Below, in pieces: positions 43,867 to 52,191 of a DNA stretch of 64,000 nucleotides. Position numbers and translations under genes: made by a program. The notes beneath the pieces were generated by a model that was not told the origin of the DNA, made no database searches, and saw only the letters and a program-made list of their open reading frames with translations. Where the stretch lies: positions 620,001 to 684,000 of the forward strand of contig NZ_CP064703.1 of assembly GCF_023101085.1 (NCBI RefSeq), written 5' to 3'. The DNA comes from Bradyrhizobium sp. 170 (GTDB taxonomy: Bacteria > Pseudomonadota > Alphaproteobacteria > Rhizobiales > Xanthobacteraceae). How positions within the stretch are numbered: position 1 is the first letter of the stretch; every line of letters starts with the position of its first letter.

Positions 43867-45237
43867 ATGGCGCGTGACCAGATCGATATGACGCCGCTGC
43901 AATCGCGTGACGAACTCGTCACGTGGTTCGAGGCCGGCTGCAAGCCGCCGTCCGAGTTCCGCATCGGTACCGAGCACGAGAAGACCCCGTTCACGCTGGA
44001 GGGCCGTCAGCCCGTGCCATACGAAGGCGCGCGCGGCATCGGTGCGCTGCTCGAAGGCATGCAGCTCCTGCTCGGCTGGGAGCCGATCATGGAGCAGGGC
44101 AACATCATCGGGCTCTACGACGTCACCGGTGGCGGGGCGATTTCGCTCGAGCCCGGCGGGCAATTTGAGCTGTCCGGTGCGCCGGTCGAAAACGTGCATC
44201 AGACCCAGGCCGAGCTGATGGCGCATCTGGCGCAGGTGCGCGAGATCGCAACGCCTTTGGGGATCGGCTTTCTCGGGCTCGGCATGACGCCGTCCTGGTC
44301 ACGGGAGCAGATTCCGGTGATGCCCAAGGGCCGCTACAAGATCATGTCCAACTACATGCCGAAGGTCGGCCAGTACGGCATCGACATGATGTACCGGACC
44401 TGCACGGTGCAGACCAATCTCGACTTCTCCTCGGAAGCCGACATGGTCAAGAAGCTGCGCGTGTCGATTGCGCTGCAGCCGGTCGCGACCGCCTTGTTTG
44501 CCAATTCGCCGTTTACCGAAGGCAAGCCCAATGGCTTCCTGTCGTTCCGCTCCGAGATCTGGCGCGACACGGATAACGCGCGCTCTGGCATGCTGCCGTG
44601 GGTGTTCGAGGACGGCATGGGGTTCGAGCGCTGGGTCGACTATGCGCTCGACGTGCCCATGTACTTCGTCAAGCGCGGCGAGACCTATATCGATGTCGCC
44701 GGCTCGTCGTTCCGCGCCTTCTTCGAGGGCCGCAACAACTCGCTTCCCGGCGAGCGTCCGACCTTGTCGGACTGGGCCAATCATCTTTCGACGATTTTCC
44801 CGGAAGTCCGCCTGAAGCGTTATCTGGAAATGCGCGGCGCCGATGGCGTGCCGTGGGGCCGGCTGCCGGCGTTGCCGGCGTTCTGGGTCGGGCTGCTGTA
44901 TGACGACGAAAGCCTGGATGCGGCCTGGGATCTGGTCAGTCACTGGACCGCGCAGGAGCGCCAGGCATTGCGCGACGATGTCCCGCGCTTCGGCTTCAAG
45001 GCCAGGATCAGGGATCACTATCTGTTCGAGATCGCCCGGGAGTGCCTGAAGCTGTCGCATGCCGGCTTGCGGCGGCGCGGCCGCATCGATCAACTCGGCC
45101 GCGACGAGAGCCGCTACCTCGAACCGCTGGAGCGCATCCTCGAATCGGGCCGCACGCCCGCGGAAGAGATGCTGGACAAATTCAACGGCGAGTGGGGCGG
45201 TTCCGTGGAGCCCGTCTATCAGGAATACGCGTTTTAA
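43867..45237 (+). CDS. gshA: Glutamate--cysteine ligase (alphaproteobacterial/plant type)
   Basis: This 456-residue ligase makes gamma-glutamylcysteine, the first step of glutathione synthesis. It is the plant/alphaproteobacterial type, with the glutamate-site motif RIGTEHEKTPF, LYDVTGGGAISLEPGGQFELSG, and MPKGRYKIMSNYMP. The ATG at 43867 (MARDQIDMTPLQSRD) is the conserved family start; the frame opens earlier at 43789. It follows the MarR gene by about 96 bases on the same strand and near gst, giving a glutathione locus. Confidence 0.93.
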   Translation: MARDQIDMTPLQSRDELVTWFEAGCKPPSEFRIGTEHEKTPFTLEGRQPVPYEGARGIGALLEGMQLLLGWEPIMEQGNIIGLYDVTGGGAISLEPGGQFELSGAPVENVHQTQAELMAHLAQVREIATPLGIGFLGLGMTPSWSREQIPVMPKGRYKIMSNYMPKVGQYGIDMMYRTCTVQTNLDFSSEADMVKKLRVSIALQPVATALFANSPFTEGKPNGFLSFRSEIWRDTDNARSGMLPWVFEDGMGFERWVDYALDVPMYFVKRGETYIDVAGSSFRAFFEGRNNSLPGERPTLSDWANHLSTIFPEVRLKRYLEMRGADGVPWGRLPALPAFWVGLLYDDESLDAAWDLVSHWTAQERQALRDDVPRFGFKARIRDHYLFEIARECLKLSHAGLRRRGRIDQLGRDESRYLEPLERILESGRTPAEEMLDKFNGEWGGSVEPVYQEYAF

Positions 45238-45310
45238 TTTAACGGGTTGCTTAACCTTTGGGCCGTTCATCCACCGTACAGGTTGATGGCGCTCAAATGA
45301 CGGCCGGATG

Positions 45311-45354
45311 GAGCATGGTCTCCGCGCAAACGCGTTTGCGCGGAGATCATGCTC
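45311..45354. repeat. Long palindrome (ctccgcgcaaacg type)
   Basis: Arms gagcatggtctccgcgcaaa... and its reverse complement (22 nt each, one mismatch) meet without a spacer, giving a 44-base hairpin. Similar gatctccgcgcaaacgcg elements are a known dispersed type in Bradyrhizobium (recalled, not searched). Confidence 0.8.
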
Positions 45355-45413
45355 GAATCAAAGGGCTGGGGCGGGACGACTTTTCGAAGAAAAGCCATCC
45401 CGCGCTGGAAACG

Positions 45414-45443
45414 CGTACTCGAAAGCAACGTACTCGAAAGCAA
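45414..45443 (+). repeat. Tandem repeat, 2 x 15 bp
   Basis: cgtactcgaaagcaa is present twice in direct succession, seven bases before the PAN-domain gene start, so it overlaps the region where a ribosome site would lie. Copy number could change spacing and expression. Confidence 0.75.
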
Positions 45444-45449
45444 CCGCGG

Positions 45450-46004
45450 ATGGGGACTGTTCGCCTGCTCAGGGCGTGTGTGGTGACGCTCGCCTTTTTG
45501 GCGGCGGCCGTAGGCGCGCGCCCGGCGCTGGCGCAGGCCAATTTCGACCGTCCCGGCGGTGACTATCTCAGCGCGCCCGTGACCTCGGGCGATCCGGCGG
45601 AATGCGCGCTGGTGTGCGAGCGCGACCGGCGCTGCCGTGCCTGGACCTTCAGCTATCCAACTGACCTCGCCAACCGTGCGGTGTGCTGGCTCAAGAGCAA
45701 CGTGCCGGCGCGGGTGCAGAGCGATTGCTGCGTCACCGGCGTGCGCGGCGCCGGTGTGGTCGAACGGCGCAACGAGGCCATCGAAACCTCGATCGACCGC
45801 TTCGGCGGCGACTACAAGAGCTTCGATCTCAAGAGCAGCGACGGCGACGACGCCTGCAAGGCCGCCTGCGCCGCCGACAACAAATGCCGCGCCTGGACCT
45901 ATGCCCGGCCGGGCTACGCCGGCAAGGAGGCGCACTGCTTCCTGAAGAAAGACATCAAGCCGCCGCGGCGGAAGGCGGGGTTCACTTCGGGCGTGGTGCG
46001 GTAG
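45450..46004 (+). CDS. Secreted protein with two PAN/Apple domains
   Basis: A 184-residue protein with a signal peptide (VVTLAFLAAAVGARPALAQA) and two tandem PAN/Apple-like modules. Each starts with a (F)DRPGGDY or FDRFGGDY segment and contains paired Cys (ECALVCERDRRCRAWTF; ACKAACAADNKCRAWTY). PAN domains bind proteins or sugars; here the role is probably extracytoplasmic binding. The ATG at 45450 starts the signal peptide. The frame extending to 45258 crosses repeats and is rejected. Confidence 0.78.
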   Translation: MGTVRLLRACVVTLAFLAAAVGARPALAQANFDRPGGDYLSAPVTSGDPAECALVCERDRRCRAWTFSYPTDLANRAVCWLKSNVPARVQSDCCVTGVRGAGVVERRNEAIETSIDRFGGDYKSFDLKSSDGDDACKAACAADNKCRAWTYARPGYAGKEAHCFLKKDIKPPRRKAGFTSGVVR

Positions 46005-46018
46005 CGGCGACATGCACC

Positions 46019-46140
46019 GCTCGTCCCTGCGAACGCAGGGACCCATAGCCACCGAATGCAGTTGTGTTGAGATGGCGTCTGCCATTCTGCCTCATCGGTA
46101 GATCACGCGGTATGGGTCCCTGCGTTCGCAGGGACGACGA
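46019..46140. repeat. Intergenic repeat family B, copy 4
   Basis: Outer arms gctcgtccctgcgaacgcag and tgcgttcgcagggacgacga, with an inner segment inverted relative to the 42347-42466 copy. It fills the gap between the PAN gene and the convergent nucleotidyltransferase-like gene. Confidence 0.85.
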
Positions 46141-46146
46141 TGGTTG

Positions 46147-46719
46147 TCACAATGTGTCCGCCGGCAGCGCCGTGATCTCCGGCCACAGCGCCTTCCATCG
46201 CGCAGCCTTCGCCTCGTAATTCACGGCGGAGAAATTCGCGCCGGGATTGGGCCGCACGATCAGTGCGGCGACATCGTCGTAGCCATTCGGCGCGTACACC
46301 TCGTAAGCCTCGCGCGTGCGCCGGATTCCGATCTGCGTGTTCCTGGTCAGGAAGCGGTCGATGCCCTGTGTCGAGCGATGCAGTTGCGGGTAGGGCAGGC
46401 CATGCTTTTCGGGGTACCAGAGATGAACGCGCGCCTGGTTGCGCGCCTCGACCGCGATGCCGCGGCTTGCAAGCCGCTCCGAGAGCGTGCGGATCACCTT
46501 GTCTTCCGCCTCCCACGACGTATCAGGATCGAAATAGAACACGTCGTAATCGTTGATGCCGTGATCGACCGCGCGCTTCGTCAGCACATTCCACACCGTC
46601 TGCACCAGGCACCCGGAGACCAGCCACGCATCCGGCAGCGCCAGCCGAAACAGTTCCTCGGCGATGATTTCGTTGGCGGGATTTTGCAAGGCGGCGGTGA
46701 GGAATTGGTCTTTGTCCAT
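46147..46719 (-). CDS. Nucleotidyltransferase family protein (COG3575-like)
   Basis: A 190-residue protein with the pattern of the COG3575 group: WLVSGCLVQTVWNVL, then NDYDVFYFDPDTSWEAED, which holds the Asp pair expected for a nucleotidyltransferase-like metal site, then HGLPYPQLHRSTQGIDRFL. The biological role is unknown. ATG 46719 (MDKDQF) was chosen; a GTG at 46725 is possible. A family A repeat lies directly upstream. Confidence 0.72.
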   Translation of the reverse strand: MDKDQFLTAALQNPANEIIAEELFRLALPDAWLVSGCLVQTVWNVLTKRAVDHGINDYDVFYFDPDTSWEAEDKVIRTLSERLASRGIAVEARNQARVHLWYPEKHGLPYPQLHRSTQGIDRFLTRNTQIGIRRTREAYEVYAPNGYDDVAALIVRPNPGANFSAVNYEAKAARWKALWPEITALPADTL

Positions 46720-46730
46720 AGGCACGCCGC

Positions 46731-46821
46731 CGTAGGGTGGGCAAAGCGAAGCGTGCCCACCATTCCCTTACGATCGTGGAAAGATGGTGGGCACGCTGCT
46801 GCGCGCCTTTGCCCACCCTAC
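46731..46821. repeat. Intergenic repeat family A, copy 4
   Basis: Starts cgtagggtgggcaaagcgaa and ends gcctttgcccaccctac. Its last bases (cta at 46818-46820) form the TAG stop codon of the MmcQ/YjbR gene on the minus strand. Confidence 0.85.
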
Positions 46822-47159
46822 AAATTCTTGTCGAACTCCTTCACCGCCTTCTTCGACGCCAGCGTGCGCCAGTGCCGCCGCAACAGCGGCTCAACATTGG
46901 CGCGCTTGGCCTTCGACAGGCGGATCAGCACCATCGGATAATCGCGGTAGTGATCGGTGAAGTAAAACAGCTTCGGCTGGCTTTCCACCAGCATCTCGCG
47001 CTCGTCCCTTGGCACGCCCGGCATCACCAGGCTGTCGCCGTCTTCCCTCAGCCGCGCGAGCATCTTCTTGCGCACTTTCAGCGCCGGCGTGCCGTAGGAG
47101 CTGCCGTCCTCGACTTCGGGCCAGAGAAGCGCAATTTTTCTGACGTCGTCGAAGGTCAT
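46818..47159 (-). CDS. MmcQ/YjbR family protein
   Basis: A 113-residue protein of the MmcQ/YjbR fold (double wing, CyaY-like), with WPEVEDGSSYGTPALKV near the N-terminus, FYFTDHYRDYPMVLIRL in the middle, and RRHWRTLASKKAVKEF at the end. The family is widespread and of unknown function. The stop codon falls within a family A repeat, so the natural C-terminus may have been changed by repeat insertion. ATG 47159 is the only reasonable start. Confidence 0.85.
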   Translation of the reverse strand: MTFDDVRKIALLWPEVEDGSSYGTPALKVRKKMLARLREDGDSLVMPGVPRDEREMLVESQPKLFYFTDHYRDYPMVLIRLSKAKRANVEPLLRRHWRTLASKKAVKEFDKNL

Positions 47160-47176
47160 GGCCCGGCAAAGAATGT

Positions 47177-47263
47177 CGCCCGGATGGAGCGAAGCGCAAT
47201 CCGGGACAGGTCTCGCCGGCGAATGCAGTTTTCCCGGATTGGGCTTCGCTCCATCCGGGCTAC
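47177..47263. repeat. Intergenic repeat family C, copy 3
   Basis: Inverted halves cgcccggatggagcgaagcg and gggcttcgctccatccgggc. It fills the gap between the lepB stop and the MmcQ/YjbR start. Confidence 0.8.
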
Positions 47264-47267
47264 GACC

Positions 47268-48056
47268 TCACTGCACCGAGGTGAAAAACCGCGCCAGCCG
47301 AAAACCCGACAGCCAGGTCCATACCGGCTGGCTGCGCATGCCCAAATCCCACGAGCCGACCACGGCATCAGCGCGGCCGATCAGATTGTCGACCGGCAGC
47401 AGGCCCACGCCGCCGTCGCGCACCGCGACGCGGCTGTCGGCGGAATTGTCCCGGTTGTCGCCGAGCACGAACAGTTGGCCCGGCGGCACCGTCACCTCGG
47501 GCGTGTTGTCGAGTCTCCCATTGTCGCGCATCTTGAAGATCGCGTGGCTGACGCCGTTCGGCAGCGTCTCGACGAAGCGATAGGCCCGCTCGGTGTTGCC
47601 GCGATCGTCTTCGGCTTGTCCGACGCCTTCCGGCTTCAACGCAGCGGCGTGATCGTTGATGAAGAGCTGGCCCTGCCGCAACTGGATACGGTCGCCCGGC
47701 AACCCGACCACGCGCTTGACCCAGGCCTGCGAGCGGTCGCCCGGCCAGCGGAACACGACGACGTCGCCGCGCTTCGGCGTGTCGCCGAACAGGCGGCCGG
47801 TTTCCGGCAGCGTGATCTGGATCGGCAGCGACGCCGCGCCGTAGCCGTAGGGAAATTTCGAGGCGAGCAGCGCGTCGCCGATTAGAAGCGTCGGCTCCAT
47901 CGAGCCGGACGGCACGTAAAAAGGCTCGGCCAGCGCGCCCTTGGCAACGAACACGACGGCCACGATCGCCGCTAGCTGCACGGCCTGCGCGCGCCAGCTC
48001 ATCGGTTTGGCGAGGGATACCGGCTTCTCGTCGCTTGCTAACTTCTCGTCGCTCAC
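47268..48056 (-). CDS. lepB: Signal peptidase I
   Basis: A 262-residue membrane protease that removes signal peptides. One N-terminal membrane segment (AVQLAAIVAVVFVAKGALA) precedes the catalytic domain. Catalytic Ser52 (PSGSMEPT) and general-base Lys115 (WVKRVVGLPGD) are present, with the late GDNRDNSADSR box. A GTG start at 48056 has GGAGG nine bases upstream and overlaps the tldD stop by one base (TAGTG), implying translational coupling. The frame upstream to 48284 is antisense noise. Alphaproteobacteria often carry several lepB paralogs, so this may not be the only one. Confidence 0.92.
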   Translation of the reverse strand: MSDEKLASDEKPVSLAKPMSWRAQAVQLAAIVAVVFVAKGALAEPFYVPSGSMEPTLLIGDALLASKFPYGYGAASLPIQITLPETGRLFGDTPKRGDVVVFRWPGDRSQAWVKRVVGLPGDRIQLRQGQLFINDHAAALKPEGVGQAEDDRGNTERAYRFVETLPNGVSHAIFKMRDNGRLDNTPEVTVPPGQLFVLGDNRDNSADSRVAVRDGGVGLLPVDNLIGRADAVVGSWDLGMRSQPVWTWLSGFRLARFFTSVQ

Positions 48057-49480
48057 TAGCCCGTTCCTCCGACCGTGATCTTTTCCATCCGCAGCGTCGG
48101 CTGGCCGACGCCGACAGGCACGCCCTGGCCGTTCTTGCCGCAGGTGCCGATGCCGGTATCGAGCGCGAGGTCGTTGCCGACCATGGTGATCCGATGCAGG
48201 TCGGTCGGCCCGTTGCCGATCAGCATCGCGCCCTTCAAGGGCGCGCCGAGCTTGCCGTTCTCGATCTTGTAGGCCTCGGTGCACTGGAACACATATTTGC
48301 CCGAGGTGATGTCGACCTGGCCGCCGCCGAAATTCGCGGCATAGATACCGTTCTTGACCGAGGCCAGAATCTCCGCCGGATCGCGCTGTCCCGCCAGCAT
48401 GTAGGTGTTGGTCATGCGCGGCATCGGCACATGGGCGTAGCTCTGGCGGCGGCCGTTGCCGGTCGGCTTCATGTTCATCAGCCGCGCGTTCTGGCGGTCC
48501 TGCATGTAGCCGACCAGAATGCCGTCCTCGATCAGCACGGTGCGGTTGGTCGGCGTGCCCTCGTCGTCAATGGAGAGAGAACCGCGCCGCGAGGCCATGG
48601 TGCCGTCGTCCACGACAGTGACGCCCTTGGCCGCGACCTGCTTGCCCATCAACCCTGCGAAGGCCGAAGTCTGCTTGCGGTTGAAGTCGCCTTCCAGCCC
48701 GTGGCCGACCGCCTCATGCAGCATCACGCCGGGCCAGCCGGCGCCCAGCACCACGTCCATCTCGCCGGCGGGGGCGGGGACCGATTCCAGATTGACCAGC
48801 GCCTCGCGGATCGCGCCGTCGGCGGCCTCGCGCCACGCCTTGGTCTCGATGAAGCGCGCATAGCCCTCGCGGCCGCCATAACCCTTGCTGCCGCTCTCCT
48901 GCCGGTCGCCCTGGCCCGCGACCACGGAAATATTGACCCGCACGAGCGGGCGGATATCGCGATAGCTCTCGCCGTCGGGCCGCAAAATTTCCACCACCTG
49001 CCAGGTCGCGCCGAGGCTGATCGAGGCCTGCCGCACCCGCGGGTCCTTGTCGCGCACATAGGCGTCGATCTCGGCCAGCAGCTTTACCTTGGCCTCAAAT
49101 CCCGGCGCATCCAGTGGATTCTCGTCGCCATAGAGCCGCACATTGGTATGCGCCGGTGCAGCGGCAAAATTGCCGCTGTAGCCGCCGCGCACGGCGGCCA
49201 CCGCATCCGCCGCGCGGATCAGCGCCGGCAGCGAGACGTCGGAGGAGTGCGCATAGCCGACCGCGTCGTCTTTGACGGCGCGCAGGCCAAATCCCTGGCT
49301 GGTGTCGTAAGTCGCCTGCTTCAGCCGGCCGTTGTCAAAACCGAGCGCTTCGGTCTGGCCATATTCCAGAAACAGCTCGCCATCGTCGGCCCCCTCAAGC
49401 CCCCGCGCGATTTCGCGTCTGACGGCATCACGGTCGAGATTGGCGCGGTCGAGAAGGGAAGTTGTGGCGGGATTGGTCAT
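48056..49480 (-). CDS. tldD: Metalloprotease TldD
   Basis: A 474-residue TldD. The zinc motif is HEAVGHGLEGD, within the conserved GVMLHEAVGHGLEGDF region. The C-terminal GTCGKNGQGVPVGVGQPTL contains the third ligand Cys. TldD with TldE/PmbA degrades unfolded peptides, with roles in microcin and toxin maturation. No tldE/pmbA gene is in the window. ATG 49480 (MTNPATTS) is preferred over 49513. It overlaps lepB by one base. Confidence 0.94.
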   Translation of the reverse strand: MTNPATTSLLDRANLDRDAVRREIARGLEGADDGELFLEYGQTEALGFDNGRLKQATYDTSQGFGLRAVKDDAVGYAHSSDVSLPALIRAADAVAAVRGGYSGNFAAAPAHTNVRLYGDENPLDAPGFEAKVKLLAEIDAYVRDKDPRVRQASISLGATWQVVEILRPDGESYRDIRPLVRVNISVVAGQGDRQESGSKGYGGREGYARFIETKAWREAADGAIREALVNLESVPAPAGEMDVVLGAGWPGVMLHEAVGHGLEGDFNRKQTSAFAGLMGKQVAAKGVTVVDDGTMASRRGSLSIDDEGTPTNRTVLIEDGILVGYMQDRQNARLMNMKPTGNGRRQSYAHVPMPRMTNTYMLAGQRDPAEILASVKNGIYAANFGGGQVDITSGKYVFQCTEAYKIENGKLGAPLKGAMLIGNGPTDLHRITMVGNDLALDTGIGTCGKNGQGVPVGVGQPTLRMEKITVGGTG

Positions 49481-49568
49481 CAAATCAGTCCGTTGTGGGA
49501 GGGGCGCATCCAAGATAGTTGTTTTGCGGCCATTCCGCGAGGGGCGGGATCAACACGTTGCCGAGACG

Positions 49569-50063
49569 ATGGCTTCAGTCGAAATTGTTCCGATAACGCA
49601 AGACCATATCGAAAGCTTTCATCGAGCCCTCGATTTCGTCGCACGGGAGCGGCGCTATCTCGCGTTTCTGGAAGCCCCGCCATTCGAATCAACGCGGGCC
49701 TTCGTTCTCAACAATATCGAGCAAGGTTATCCGCAACTGGTCGCGGTGTCGGCCGGCCAGGTCGTCGGCTGGTGCGATGTCGTGCCCAACCCAAGGCAGA
49801 TTTATGCCCATGTCGGCGTTCTCGGCATCGCGCTTCTGCCGGAATTCCGGCGGCAGGGTATAGGCGGGCGTTTGATCCGGCAGACGCTCGATGCGGCGCG
49901 GGATTTTGGACTGCGCCGGGTCGAGCTCACGGTTCGGGAAAAGAACACAGTTGCGATCGAGCTCTACAAGAAATTCGGCTTTGCCGTCGAAGGACTGCAG
50001 CGCAACCGCATTCTGGTCGATGGCGCCTACGAAAACCTGATCCTCATGGGCGTGCTGTTTTAG
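49569..50063 (+). CDS. GNAT family N-acetyltransferase
   Basis: A 164-residue GNAT enzyme: the acetyl-CoA pyrophosphate-binding motif A reads LLPEFRRQGIGGRLI, followed by VELTVREKNTVAIELYKKFGF. The central GVLGIALLPEFR strand fits the family. The C-terminal EGLQRNRILVDGAYENLILMG resembles RimJ/PhnO-like enzymes that acetylate protein N-termini or small amines; the substrate is unknown. It is divergent from tldD and convergent with HxlR. Confidence 0.88.
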   Translation: MASVEIVPITQDHIESFHRALDFVARERRYLAFLEAPPFESTRAFVLNNIEQGYPQLVAVSAGQVVGWCDVVPNPRQIYAHVGVLGIALLPEFRRQGIGGRLIRQTLDAARDFGLRRVELTVREKNTVAIELYKKFGFAVEGLQRNRILVDGAYENLILMGVLF

Positions 50064-50070
50064 CTTCCCC

Positions 50071-50466
50071 TCACGGCAGCTTGTCATCCGCTTTGCCGGC
50101 AGCGTCCACATCGGGCTCGGGCCTGGCGTGTGCATTGGCCCAGCGGAACAGTTCGTCGAACACCGGCCGCAACGCCCGGGCCGCCGGGGTCATCTCGTAT
50201 TCCACCCGTGGCGGCACTTCCGGAAACACTGTGCGCTTCACCAGGCCCTCGCTTTCGAGGTCGCGGAGCTGGGTCGTCAGCATGTGCTGGGTCACGTCGG
50301 GGATGGCGCGTCGCAATTGGCCAAAGCGCAGCTTGCCGTCGACAAGCTGCCAAAGGATTTCGCCCTTCCACTTGCCCGAGAGCAGGCGGAGCGCCCGGTG
50401 CAACTGCTGCCGGGCCCGCTCGGAGGGGCATTCTTGCCCTTCGTTCCCATTAGTCTGCTTTTTCAT
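50071..50466 (-). CDS. HxlR family transcriptional regulator
   Basis: A 131-residue HxlR-type winged-helix protein: LRLLSGKWKGEILWQLVDG, LRFGQLRRAIPDVTQHMLTTQLRDLESEGLVKR, and a wing with PPRVEYEMTPAARAL. A Cys at residue 13 (QECPSERA) is in the position used for redox or aldehyde sensing in several HxlR regulators. It is divergent from the DoxX-DsrE-TlpA set and is their probable regulator. The short gap has AT-rich sequence, but no clear dyad was resolved. Confidence 0.9.
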   Translation of the reverse strand: MKKQTNGNEGQECPSERARQQLHRALRLLSGKWKGEILWQLVDGKLRFGQLRRAIPDVTQHMLTTQLRDLESEGLVKRTVFPEVPPRVEYEMTPAARALRPVFDELFRWANAHARPEPDVDAAGKADDKLP

Positions 50467-50600
50467 ACTACCCCATAAAAATCATCCTACTTGTCAATTT
50501 CATCTTAGTCCCGATTTTTGGTTTTGACAGCCCCTTGGGGTTTCTCTGCCGGCGGACGGCGCAGCTGTCGGCCGCCGCTCTCACAATTCCGGAGTTCTCG

Positions 50601-50993
50601 ATGTCGACAATTGTTGAGCCTGCCAGACGGCGCTGGACCTCTGCCGCCCTGTGGGTCGTCAGAGGATTGCTTGCGCTCGCCTTTGTGGCGGCCGGCGGGG
50701 CGAAGCTCTATGGCGTCCCCATGCTGGTGGAGGAGTTCCAGCACATTGGACTCGGGCAATGGTTTCGCTATGCCACCGGCGGTCTCGAAATCATGGGCGC
50801 GATCCTGCTGCTCTGGCCGCAGAAGGCTGCGCTCGGTGCGCTGCTGCTGATCTGCATCATGATCGGCGCGGTGATCACCCATTTGTTCGTCATCTGCGGT
50901 TCGCCGGCGCCGGCCATTGTTCTGTTGGTGCTGAACGCCATCGTCGCCTATGCGAAGCGCGATCAGATCGCATGGTTTGCCGAGACATTGTGA
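50601..50993 (+). CDS. DoxX family membrane protein
   Basis: A 130-residue protein with four membrane segments (LWVVRGLLALAFVAAGGAKL, YATGGLEIMGAILLL, ALGALLLICIMIGAVITHL, AIVLLVLNAIVAYA), the DoxX layout. DoxX-type proteins are linked to thiosulfate:quinone reactions in archaea and to envelope redox complexes in other bacteria. The ATG at 50601 follows CCGGAG. It is the first gene of a run with a DsrE-like and a TlpA-like protein and is divergent from HxlR. Confidence 0.85.
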   Translation: MSTIVEPARRRWTSAALWVVRGLLALAFVAAGGAKLYGVPMLVEEFQHIGLGQWFRYATGGLEIMGAILLLWPQKAALGALLLICIMIGAVITHLFVICGSPAPAIVLLVLNAIVAYAKRDQIAWFAETL

Positions 50994-51003
50994 GGATGCT
51001 GCG

Positions 51004-51507
51004 ATGCGCCTTTCTCGCCGTGAGCTGACGATTGCCGCGGGGCTCATCCTGGCCTTCGCGGTGCCGCTGACCGCGACCCTGTTGCTGACACGATCGGAAG
51101 CGGCGGACTCGAAGCCGCAGCCGAAGTCCGCTTCAGTTCGGATGCATCGGCTGGTGCTGCCGATCAACACCGATGACCCCACCACGATGCGGGCGCTGAT
51201 CTCGACCTCGCTCAACCTTCCGAAATACTATCAGGAGCGGAACGAAGCGTTCACGATCGAAGTCGTCGCCTACAACGCCGGCGTTCACATGCTTCGCGCC
51301 GATACTTCACCGGTGAAGGACATGCTGCGCGTGTTAAGGACGGTCAATTCGAACATCCGTTTCGTGGTCTGCGAGGCGACCAAGCTTGGCATGGAGCGCC
51401 AGGAGGGGCGTCCACTCACGCTGCTCGACGACGTCGATCTCGTGCCGAGCGGACCCGGGCGCATCATTGAATTGCAGGAAGCCGGCTGGTCCTACATCCG
51501 GTCGTGA
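51004..51507 (+). CDS. Exported DsrE-like protein
   Basis: A 167-residue protein with an N-terminal signal or anchor (LTIAAGLILAFAVPLTATLLL) and a DsrE/DsrF-like domain: VVAYNAGVHMLRADTSPV, RFVVCEATKLGMERQEG, DDVDLVPSGPGRIIELQEAGW. The Cys in VVCEAT occupies the position often used for sulfur transfer. DsrE-fold proteins carry persulfide in sulfur metabolism. The exported form here would act in the periplasm. It starts 10 bases after doxX and overlaps the next gene by four bases (GTGA). Confidence 0.8.
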   Translation: MRLSRRELTIAAGLILAFAVPLTATLLLTRSEAADSKPQPKSASVRMHRLVLPINTDDPTTMRALISTSLNLPKYYQERNEAFTIEVVAYNAGVHMLRADTSPVKDMLRVLRTVNSNIRFVVCEATKLGMERQEGRPLTLLDDVDLVPSGPGRIIELQEAGWSYIRS

Positions 51508-52154
51508 CAAAAGAATCAGACCTGCACAGCGGAGCATCCGAGATGACATCGCATCGCAGTCCGAACCGCCGCACCGTCGTCGCCGGCATGATTGGTGCGA
51601 CCGCCACGCTTGCGATGCCGGCGTGGGCGCGGCGCGCGGGGGCCGGTGGGCCGCCGCCATTCGCAACCGTCAGGCATCAGTTCACGGAGGTTCGTGGCGC
51701 GCGCCCGGTCCCGGCGGTGCCAATCCCGCGCCTCGGCGCAGCTGCGCTCGATCTGGCGTCCTTGCGCGGCAAAGTGGTGCTCGTCAATTTCTGGGCGACG
51801 TGGTGCCCGGCCTGCCGCATTGAACTGCCGATACTGGATCGGCTCGCGGGAAACGGCCGCGCCGACCTCGCGGTCGTTGCCATCGCGACCGATCGCGATC
51901 GATCGCTGGTCTCGCCCTTCGTCAGGAAATTGAAGCTTCGCCACCTCGCGATCGGCCTCGACCCCGGCGGACTGGTGGCGCGTGCCGGCGCAAGCGATGG
52001 CGTCGATACGCCGTTCGCGCTTTACGGCATGCCGATTTCCTTCCTGCTCGGCGTCACCGGGCAAGTCGAAGGCTACATGACAGGTGAAGCGGATTGGCTC
52101 TCGCAGGAGGCGGGCCGATTGTTCGATTACTATGCCAGTGCCGGCCGCGGGTGA
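51504..52154 (+). CDS. TlpA/ResA-like exported thioredoxin, Tat-type signal
   Basis: A 216-residue protein with a twin-arginine leader (NRRTVVAGMIGATATLAMPAWA) and a thioredoxin fold: VVLVNFWATWCPACRIELP holds the WCPAC redox pair, and FALYGMPISFLLG holds the cis-Pro. TlpA-like proteins reduce periplasmic disulfides, including copper sites and sulfur carriers. It is the third gene of the DoxX-DsrE-TlpA run, coupled to the DsrE gene by GTGA overlap; ATG 51543 is an alternative start. Confidence 0.87.
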   Translation: MTKESDLHSGASEMTSHRSPNRRTVVAGMIGATATLAMPAWARRAGAGGPPPFATVRHQFTEVRGARPVPAVPIPRLGAAALDLASLRGKVVLVNFWATWCPACRIELPILDRLAGNGRADLAVVAIATDRDRSLVSPFVRKLKLRHLAIGLDPGGLVARAGASDGVDTPFALYGMPISFLLGVTGQVEGYMTGEADWLSQEAGRLFDYYASAGRG

Positions 52155-52191
52155 CTAAGACGAACCGGGCTTTGAGGCTAGCGCCTGCGGC

